Shown: piece by piece, positions 6,709-10,824 of the stretch | How positions within the stretch are numbered: position 1 is the first letter of the stretch | Layout: the number at the start of each line of letters is the position of its first letter | Assembly (NCBI GenBank): GCA_026391755.1 | Contig: JAPLDN010000339.1 | Location: forward strand, 1 to 10,824 | Length of the DNA: 10,824 nucleotides | Direction of reading: 5' to 3' | Origin: Bacteroidota bacterium | GTDB lineage: Bacteria > Bacteroidota > Bacteroidia > Bacteroidales > FEN-979 | Notes under the pieces: model-generated | The model's input: only the letters and a program-made list of their open reading frames with translations | What the model was told of the DNA's origin: nothing | The model's database searches: none | Position numbers and translations under genes: made by a program

Positions 6709-7589
6709 AGGATATTCATGAGCTGTTCCTTGATCTTTTCAAGTTCATCTTTCATCTGGACCACCAGTTTCTGGATATCGGCCTGGTTGGCTTTGGAGCC
6801 AAGGGTGTTGATCTCCCGGCCTATTTCCTGGGTTATGAAGCCCAGCTTTTTGCCCTGGGAAACACCTTCCTCAATCGTATTGAGAAAGTAGTCACAATGT
6901 TTTTTAAGGCGGATCTTTTCTTCGGTAATATCAAGGCGTTCAAGGTAATAGATCATCTCCTGCTCGAAACGATTCTGGTCGGGGGCCGAACCGTTGAAGT
7001 CAGATTTGTAGGTGGAAAAATCCCTGTGCATTTTCTCCCTGATATCGTTCATCCTTTGTTGTTCAAAGGGCTCAACTTCAGTAAGATATTGATTGATCAG
7101 TTGTATCCTTTTACTGATATCGGTGTAAAGGATGGATCCTTCGCCAATGCGGAATTCATCGACCAGGGCAAGGGCATGTTCAATTCCTGCCCTTACCAGC
7201 AGCCAGTCGTTTTCGTTGAGTTCGTCCTTTGCCGACTGGATCACATCGGGCATTTTGATGATCAGGGATAGCAAACCTCCCGGACAATCTTCCTTCAGTT
7301 CGAGCTGAAGTGATTTGAGATCTGCATAATACTGTTTTGCCAGCTCGTGATTGATGGATATGCCTGAGGATTCTCCCGAAAGTTCTGTAGCTATGATCAG
7401 GTCCACTTTCCCTCGTTCAAGTTTCTGGGAGATGAGGTTCCTCACTTCAGCTTCCTTTTCGCGGAACATGGCCGGGAGCCTGAGCGCCAGGTCAAGCTGT
7501 TTGCTGTTCAGGCTTTTCACCTCTATGCTAAGCCTGCGGTCCCCGTATTCTGCCACTGCCTTGCCGTAGCCTGTCATCGATTTGATCAT
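6705..7589 (-). CDS. yicC: YicC/YloC family endoribonuclease
   Basis: A 294-residue protein with the conserved YicC N-terminal domain starting M-I-K-S-M-T-G-Y-G-K and including L-N-S-K-Q-L-D-L (27-34), followed by a helical middle section and the C-terminal DUF1732-type domain (L-K-K-H-C-D-Y-F-L then G-K-K-L-G-F-I-T-Q-E-I-G-R-E-I-N-T-L-G-S-K-A). YicC/YloC proteins are reported endoribonucleases; E. coli YicC is tied to decay of small RNAs. It heads the yicC-gmk-nadD string that is common in Bacteroidota. The ATG at 7589 is chosen because M-I-K-S-M-T-G is the family's standard N-terminus. No Shine-Dalgarno sequence is seen. Confidence 0.94.
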   Translation of the reverse strand: MIKSMTGYGKAVAEYGDRRLSIEVKSLNSKQLDLALRLPAMFREKEAEVRNLISQKLERGKVDLIIATELSGESSGISINHELAKQYYADLKSLQLELKEDCPGGLLSLIIKMPDVIQSAKDELNENDWLLVRAGIEHALALVDEFRIGEGSILYTDISKRIQLINQYLTEVEPFEQQRMNDIREKMHRDFSTYKSDFNGSAPDQNRFEQEMIYYLERLDITEEKIRLKKHCDYFLNTIEEGVSQGKKLGFITQEIGREINTLGSKANQADIQKLVVQMKDELEKIKEQLMNIL

Positions 7590-7609
7590 GATGCTTGGAT
7601 TTATGCTGG

Positions 7610-7617
7610 TAAAGATA
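7610..7617 (-). promoter_or_regulatory. Weak candidate -7 box for yicC-gmk-nadD
   Basis: The minus strand reads TATCTTTA here, matching TAnnTTTG except for the last base, 20 bases before the yicC ATG. No TTTG -33 element is present at the right distance; the upstream sequence is the heptad array shared with the divergent gene. Confidence 0.3.
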
Positions 7618-7630
7618 AGAAAAGCCGGAA

Positions 7631-7693
7631 ATCTGACATCTGTTATCTGACATCTGATATCTGATATCGGATGTCAGATATCTTGTATCTTTG
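7631..7693. repeat. Nine-unit heptanucleotide array (ATCTGAC/T) with one inverted unit
   Basis: Consecutive 7-base units: ATCTGAC, ATCTGTT, ATCTGAC, ATCTGAT, ATCTGAT, ATCGGAT, GTCAGAT (inverted), ATCTTGT, ATCTTTG. The inverted unit creates a perfect 9-bp dyad, GATATCTGA (7656-7664) with TCAGATATC (7674-7682). The array occupies the space between the divergent yicC and phospholipase D genes, and its last unit forms part of the TATCTTTG promoter box. Confidence 0.9.
7686..7693 (+). promoter_or_regulatory. -7 promoter box TATCTTTG directly before the phospholipase D start codon
   Basis: Full match to the Bacteroidota TAnnTTTG consensus, separated from ATG 7698 by four bases. Transcription starting a few bases downstream would give a leaderless or nearly leaderless mRNA. 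No clear TTTG -33 element lies 19-20 bases upstream; that place is occupied by the heptad array. Confidence 0.5.
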
Positions 7694-7697
7694 TCCT

Positions 7698-8673
7698 ATG
7701 CAGTTCCGGCTCATCGACGATACTTTCCAGCTTTATAACCTCATGCTGAATGATATAGCTGAGGCGAAGGAGTATATATTGCTGGAGACTTACAAATTCG
7801 CCAATGACCATATGGGCGAGCGCTTCAGGGATGCGCTGACGAAAAAAGCAAAGGAAGGCGTAAAAATCCGCGTTCTTATAGATTCCTGGGGAAAAGGGCC
7901 TGTAAGTGAGGATTTCTTTACCGAGATGATCCGTTCCAAAGGGGAGGTGAAATTTTTCGAGAAAATCAAGATAAATTCCGACCTGTTTACCAGGGGGCAT
8001 CGTCGCGACCATCGTAAAATTCTTGTGATCGACGATAAAATTTCATACCTCGGTTCGGCTAATATCACAGGTTACAATCTTAACTGGAGGGAACTGGCCC
8101 TGAGAACCGAAGGGGACCTGGCCCTGGCGATGAAGAAAGTTTTCAATGAAACATTCGAGGCCTTCAATCCCTATATCATTTCGACAAAGCTGGCTTTCAC
8201 CCGTACCATACATCATGAAGATTTCGAGATCATGCGGGATGTGCCTTCCCTTCCCCTGCAGAGGATCCGCAAGAAATATTCACGGATGATCAAACTGGCA
8301 AAGAAATCCATAGTCATAGAGACTCCTTATTTCCTCCCGGGTTATAACCTCAGGAAAGCGCTGATGGATGCCAGCAAGAGAAAAGTGGAGGTGAAGATCA
8401 TAATGCCCAAGAACTCCGATGTAAGGATGATTGATATTTTAAGGCGATGAAGTTTTTTCAATTTCTTCGGCCAATTTCGATTACCGCAGTTTCCGCTTCC
8501 AATACGAGATTGCGCTGATAGGATCAGAACAGAGCATTATTGATCAGCTAAAATCCCATGTGACGGAAACGTTAAAGTCGTCTGAACCATTCATTTATGA
8601 AGTCTGGCAAAGAAGGTCCTGGGTAGAAAAATTCTTTGAGTGGTTACTCACTCCCTTCCGTCACCTTCTTTAA
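7698..8673 (+). pseudogene. Cardiolipin synthase / phospholipase D-like gene with internal deletion of the second HKD motif
   Basis: The first frame (7698-8450) encodes a PLD-superfamily protein without an N-terminal membrane anchor, resembling ClsB-type cardiolipin synthases: V-L-I-D-S-W-G near 59-65, and the first catalytic motif H105-R-K107-x4-D112 followed by G-S-A-N. The second half begins (I-E-T-P-Y-F-L-P-G, 207-215; V-K-I-I-M-P-K-N-S-D-V-R near 232-243) but stops at TGA 8448-8450. From 8446 in the next frame, homology resumes with D-E-V-F-S-I-S-S-A-N-F-D-Y-R-S-F, the sequence that normally follows the second HxKx4D, and continues to TAA at 8671-8673, ending near L-L-T-P-F-R-H-L-L. About 30 codons carrying the second HKD, not a multiple of three bases in all, are absent. 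Two HKD motifs are needed for one active site, so the product should be inactive. The start is set at 7698 rather than ATG 7671, which lies within the repeat array. An assembly error is the alternative. Confidence 0.85.
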
Positions 8674-8704
8674 GCCATCCCCTAATTTCCTGCTTTCGCG
8701 AAAC

Positions 8705-9631
8705 TCAATCCCGGGCCGGGTTTGATTCTATTGATTGTTCCTTTTTTGACCCGCTGTTTACAAGGGCTACTCCGCTGAAGATCAGGGATGCTGCAAGAAT
8801 TTTAGTCCAGGTGATAGTCCCGCTTCCCACGGTGACCGAGGCAGCCGCGGCAATGAATGGCTGTAGGTAGGTGTAATAGCTCACAACGCTTGGCATGACC
8901 CTTTCAAGGGCGTAATTCACGAGGAAGTAGGCCATGAAAGTATTCATCAGTATAACGTAAAGGACCCAGAGCCAGGTGTTTAAAGAAATTGCGGAGTAGT
9001 GGATCTGTAAGGCCGGTTTGATTGAGAACGGGATGATAAAAATGAAGCCGAATAAAGAAACCCATTTCAGGATGGTTGCGGTTTTATATTTCCCTGTTAA
9101 TTGTTTGATCAGGACGAGGTAGAGTGCGTAGCAAAGCATGTTCAGGATGATCATCAGGTTTCCGAGGGCATGGTTCCCGCTGAAGCTCACGCCGCTGCTG
9201 TAAAAAATGAGCAGCAGGGCGCCTGAACTTCCCAGTAAGATCCCCCCTGTTTTTCTAAAAGTGACTTTTTCGCCGATAAGAAGGCTTGAAAAAATAAGGA
9301 CCAGAATAGGATTAATCACATGCAGAATGGATGCATCCACGGGAGAAGTGAATGCGAGCCCGGCGTAAAACAAGGTTTGGTTCAGTCCGAACCCGATGAT
9401 CCCCAGGAAGGCCAGCATGATCAGGTCTTTACGTGCGACTTTCTCATGAACAAACAGTTTTTGGAAAATATAGAAGCAGATCATACCGCCCAGCAAACGA
9501 AGGAAGATCAGCTGCAAGGGGGTAAAGATCCCCGTGAGAAGGTATTTTGAAATTGTATAATTAAGCCCCCATATAAAAGCGGTTGCCAGTAAGGCCAGGT
9601 GAGCACGCTGGTTTTGGGTGGGGGTTTTCAT
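8705..9631 (-). CDS. EamA-family (DMT superfamily) permease
   Basis: Inner-membrane transporter of 308 residues with two EamA repeats and about ten hydrophobic segments. The first repeat starts L-A-L-L-A-T-A-F-I-W-G-L-N-Y-T-I-S-K and contains the typical F-L-R, G-L-N-Q-T-L-F-Y-A-G-L and A-S-I-L-H-V-I-N-P-I-L-V motifs; the second has A-L-Y-L-V-L-I-K and E-R-V-M-P-S-V-V-S-Y-Y-T-Y-L-Q-P. These proteins export metabolites or amino acids, but substrates cannot be read from sequence. The frame is open to an ATG at 9676, but ATG 9631 (M-K-T-P-T-Q-N-Q) is preferred because a TACCTTTG promoter box lies 8 bases before it and the extra N-terminal residues would overlap the repeat-derived promoter region. 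It is downstream of hsp20 on the same strand but separated by a terminator, so it is probably a single-gene transcript. Confidence 0.9.
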   Translation of the reverse strand: MKTPTQNQRAHLALLATAFIWGLNYTISKYLLTGIFTPLQLIFLRLLGGMICFYIFQKLFVHEKVARKDLIMLAFLGIIGFGLNQTLFYAGLAFTSPVDASILHVINPILVLIFSSLLIGEKVTFRKTGGILLGSSGALLLIFYSSGVSFSGNHALGNLMIILNMLCYALYLVLIKQLTGKYKTATILKWVSLFGFIFIIPFSIKPALQIHYSAISLNTWLWVLYVILMNTFMAYFLVNYALERVMPSVVSYYTYLQPFIAAAASVTVGSGTITWTKILAASLIFSGVALVNSGSKKEQSIESNPARD

Positions 9632-9639
9632 TTGGAAGG

Positions 9640-9647
9640 CAAAGGTA
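9640..9647 (-). promoter_or_regulatory. -7 promoter box TACCTTTG for the EamA permease
   Basis: Full match to TAnnTTTG on the minus strand, 8 bases before ATG 9631. The expected transcription start falls within a few bases of the start codon, giving a very short leader. No -33 TTTG is visible at the standard distance; the upstream bases are a heptad-repeat dyad. Confidence 0.5.
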
Positions 9648-9648
9648 T

Positions 9649-9683
9649 GAAATTCGTGAACCGGGAACCGGGTCAAGGTTCAC
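9649..9683. repeat. Heptad repeats GAAATTC/GTGAACC/GGGAACC/GGGTCAA/GGTTCAC forming a dyad
   Basis: Five consecutive 7-base units, the last (GGTTCAC, 9677-9683) being the reverse complement of the second (GTGAACC, 9656-9662). This gives a perfect 10-bp inverted repeat, TTCGTGAACC (9653-9662) with GGTTCACGAA (9677-9686), immediately upstream of the EamA promoter box. GTGAACC also occurs in inverted orientation in the array at 9720-9775, so both belong to one repeat family split by the terminator. Confidence 0.75.
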
Positions 9684-9684
9684 G

Positions 9685-9714
9685 AAAAAAGGCCATCCCG
9701 ATGGGGACAGCCTT
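9685..9714 (-). terminator. Intrinsic terminator of hsp20
   Basis: On the minus strand the 11-base arm AAGGCTGTCCC (9704-9714) pairs with GGGATGGCCTT (9689-9699) around a 4-base loop, with nine Watson-Crick and two adjacent G-T pairs, ending in a run of six T (9685-9690, the first two in the stem). It lies 63 bases after the hsp20 stop and upstream of the EamA promoter. The plus-strand reading lacks an adequate T-run. Confidence 0.85.
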
Positions 9715-9719
9715 TCTGT

Positions 9720-9775
9720 GTGATTCATGATTCGGTATTCGTGACTTGTGATCTGGTTCACGGATCACGAATCAC
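9720..9775. repeat. Eight-unit heptad array (GTGATTC family) that switches orientation
   Basis: Read on the minus strand from just after the hsp20 stop, eight 7-base units follow: GTGATTC, GTGATCC, GTGAACC, then AGATCAC, AAGTCAC, GAATACC, GAATCAT, GAATCAC. The first three and the later ones are the same word in opposite orientations, and the outermost units (9769-9775 and 9720-9726) are exact reverse complements. The phase of 7 holds for all 56 bases. Confidence 0.85.
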
Positions 9776-9777
9776 GC

Positions 9778-10203
9778 TTAAGAGATCTTGATCTCTTTCT
9801 TGGTTTCCAGCTTTGCTTCTTCGCGCTTCGGCATGGTAACTTTAAGAATCCCTTCCTGGTAATCAGCTTTTATAGATTCAAGATCAATCGTCTTGGGCAG
9901 TGTGAAGGAGCGGCTGAAAGAACCATAGTAAAATTCCTTGCGGGTGTAGTTCTTGCCTTCTTCTTTCTTTTCATCTTCAATTTCTGCAGAAATTGTAAGA
10001 ACGCTGTTTTCAAGATGGATCTTGAAATCGTCTTTTTTCAGTCCGGGAGCAGCGATCTCAAGCAGGAACGATTCGTTCTGCTCAACGATGTTTGCGGCCG
10101 GATCGGTGATACGCTTTCCGAAGAAATCACCCAGCTCGTTTTCAAAAAAGTTACTCATCATATCCCCTAAGGGGTTTCTCTGATGCCATCTGATAAGTGT
10201 CAT
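9778..10203 (-). CDS. hsp20: Small heat shock protein, Hsp20 / alpha-crystallin family
   Basis: ATP-independent holdase chaperone (141 aa) that binds unfolding proteins in the cytoplasm as large oligomers. A short N-terminal arm (about 1-35) precedes the alpha-crystallin domain (about 36-128), which begins D-P-A-A-N-I-V-E and includes P-G-L-K-K-D-D-F-K-I (53-62), R-x-E-F-Y-Y-G-S-F-S-R-S-F-T-L-P (88-103 region) and the closing D-Y-Q-E-G-I-L-K-V-T-M-P-K. The C-terminal I-K-I in E-I-K-I-S is the oligomerisation I-x-I motif. The ATG at 10203 is fixed by a perfect Shine-Dalgarno sequence 5 bases upstream. It is monocistronic: a repeat array and an intrinsic terminator follow. No CIRCE operator is seen upstream. 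Confidence 0.95.
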   Translation of the reverse strand: MTLIRWHQRNPLGDMMSNFFENELGDFFGKRITDPAANIVEQNESFLLEIAAPGLKKDDFKIHLENSVLTISAEIEDEKKEEGKNYTRKEFYYGSFSRSFTLPKTIDLESIKADYQEGILKVTMPKREEAKLETKKEIKIS

Positions 10204-10208
10204 GGTGT

Positions 10209-10217
10209 ACCTCCTTT
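10209..10217 (-). promoter_or_regulatory. Perfect Shine-Dalgarno sequence of hsp20
   Basis: The minus strand reads AAAGGAGGT followed by ACACC and ATG, fully complementary to the canonical 16S anti-Shine-Dalgarno tail at ideal spacing. None of the other start codons in this window has a comparable site, which fits the phylum and makes this one stand out. Confidence 0.85.
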
Positions 10218-10353
10218 ATTTATATTGTTTTTTATGTTTGCTGATGAGGGATGTTCAATTTTTATGCCAGCGTGAAAGCATGCTGTAATTCTGACAAGAT
10301 GACCGTTGTCGTTGAGATTTTAGCGACATTATGGCATTAATACGAGCGAGGGA

Positions 10354-10824
10354 TCACCCGCAATGCAGGAAGGTATTCACCAGCTTCAGTACTTCCTTTT
10401 CATTATCCTTGATCGATTCGCGCAGGAACTCATCATTATAGCTGCGGAGCTTCTTGATGATACCATCGATTACCAGGGGAGGAAACACCCCGTCTTTTTC
10501 GAAGATCGCCCTCTGTTTCTGTAAAATGCCGGCGCTTTTCCAGCAGGAATCGGGAAGATGCTGAAGGTCTTTCACTCTTTGTTTGTTCTTCTCATCAAAA
10601 ATATTGATGTCGACATAAGTTTTTTCGGCATATTCCAGCGCATCCTTCATCTTCAGGCCGTGTCTTGCAGCGACTGTAAGCCCGGCGAACAGGAGGTAAA
10701 TATCCGCAGACCCGTCGGGACACCTGAATTCAACGGTTTGCCTGCTGCCGAATCCTTTTTGTGTATCAGTTTCAAACGGGTTGGCATCGGTGATCATATC
10801 GTGTTTGCTGCCCCAGCCGAGGGG
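10354..10824 (-). CDS. glnA: Glutamine synthetase, C-terminal part (N-terminus beyond window)
   Basis: The frame is open from the window edge (first residues P-L-G-W-G-S-K-H-D) to TGA at 10354-10356, 156 residues. The first ATG in view (10797) is internal, since coding sequence of the right frame continues upstream of it. The signature R-Q-T-V-E-F-R-C-P-D-G-S-A-D-I-Y (about 28-43) matches the R-x-x-E-x-R-x-P-D-x-x-A-N-x-Y motif of type I glutamine synthetases, holding the metal-binding glutamate and substrate-binding arginine, followed by an L-L-F-A-G-L-T-V-A-A helix. The usual asparagine after alanine is aspartate here. The enzyme makes glutamine from glutamate, ammonia and ATP. Family assignment is good; the exact subfamily cannot be judged from this portion. 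Confidence 0.82.
   Translation of the reverse strand, partial: PLGWGSKHDMITDANPFETDTQKGFGSRQTVEFRCPDGSADIYLLFAGLTVAARHGLKMKDALEYAEKTYVDINIFDEKNKQRVKDLQHLPDSCWKSAGILQKQRAIFEKDGVFPPLVIDGIIKKLRSYNDEFLRESIKDNEKEVLKLVNTFLHCG

Noticed and set aside
7671..7697. Upstream ATG (7671) as the start of the phospholipase D gene
   Set aside because: It lies within the heptad array and the promoter box, and the nine extra residues are repeat-encoded; ATG 7698 gives the natural N-terminus.
8440..8455. Programmed frameshift in the phospholipase D gene
   Set aside because: The break coincides with loss of about 30 conserved codons including the catalytic motif, so simple frameshifting would not restore a working protein.
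9632..9676. N-terminal extension of the EamA permease from ATG 9676
   Set aside because: The added residues cover the TACCTTTG box and repeat dyad and have no membrane or family features.
10204..10353. CIRCE or sigma-32-like heat-shock promoter upstream of hsp20
   Set aside because: No TTAGCACTC/GAGTGCTAA dyad and no convincing CTTGAA/CCCCAT pair; no TAnnTTTG match on the minus strand either.
10354..10797. Complete 147-residue gene starting at ATG 10797
   Set aside because: The frame continues upstream to the window edge and the content is only the C-terminal portion of glutamine synthetase, so the ATG is internal.

Overview
The window looks like a chromosomal segment of a Bacteroidota bacterium, most likely a Bacteroidales relative, possibly from a metagenome-assembled genome. 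The evidence is: a b558-type single-subunit cytochrome b gene beside the succinate dehydrogenase/fumarate reductase flavoprotein gene (sdhC-sdhA); the gene string yicC-gmk-nadD; near-absence of Shine-Dalgarno sequences; and TAnnTTTG promoter boxes placed a few bases before start codons. The taxonomic call is inference from gene content and signals.

Layout, left to right. (1) Positions 1-250, minus strand: the N-terminal part of a four-helix-bundle (S23/23S intervening-sequence type) protein, cut by the window edge. It is separated from sdhA by twelve 7-base repeats. (2) 346-2957, minus: sdhC-sdhA; the iron-sulfur gene sdhB is not directly downstream as expected. (3) 3116-5283, plus: Xaa-Pro aminopeptidase and a VUT/YhhQ-type queuosine-precursor transporter, separated by an 8-base repeat array holding two mini-hairpins. 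(4) 5304-5555: a non-coding, MITE-like element with 14-bp perfect terminal inverted repeats and a TGAA direct repeat on each side. (5) 5558-7589, minus: the overlapping operon yicC-gmk-nadD (RNase, guanylate kinase, NAD biosynthesis). (6) 7698-8673, plus: a cardiolipin synthase/phospholipase D gene that has lost its second HKD motif and its frame. (7) 8705-9631, minus: an EamA-family (DMT) permease. (8) 9778-10203, minus: a small heat shock protein with a perfect Shine-Dalgarno sequence and an intrinsic terminator. (9) 10354-10824, minus: the C-terminal part of a glutamine synthetase, N-terminus outside the window.

The genes are mostly housekeeping: respiration, peptide turnover, tRNA-modification precursor uptake, nucleotide and NAD synthesis, stress response, nitrogen assimilation. 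The unusual content is between genes. Four intergenic regions (five arrays) are built from short tandem words, period 7 in four arrays and period 8 in one. Each region has its own word, and four of the five arrays switch orientation part-way so that they can fold. Together with the MITE-like element, this suggests that intergenic DNA in this genome evolves through short-repeat expansion. In one case the repeat supplies a promoter box and in another it contains a stop codon.
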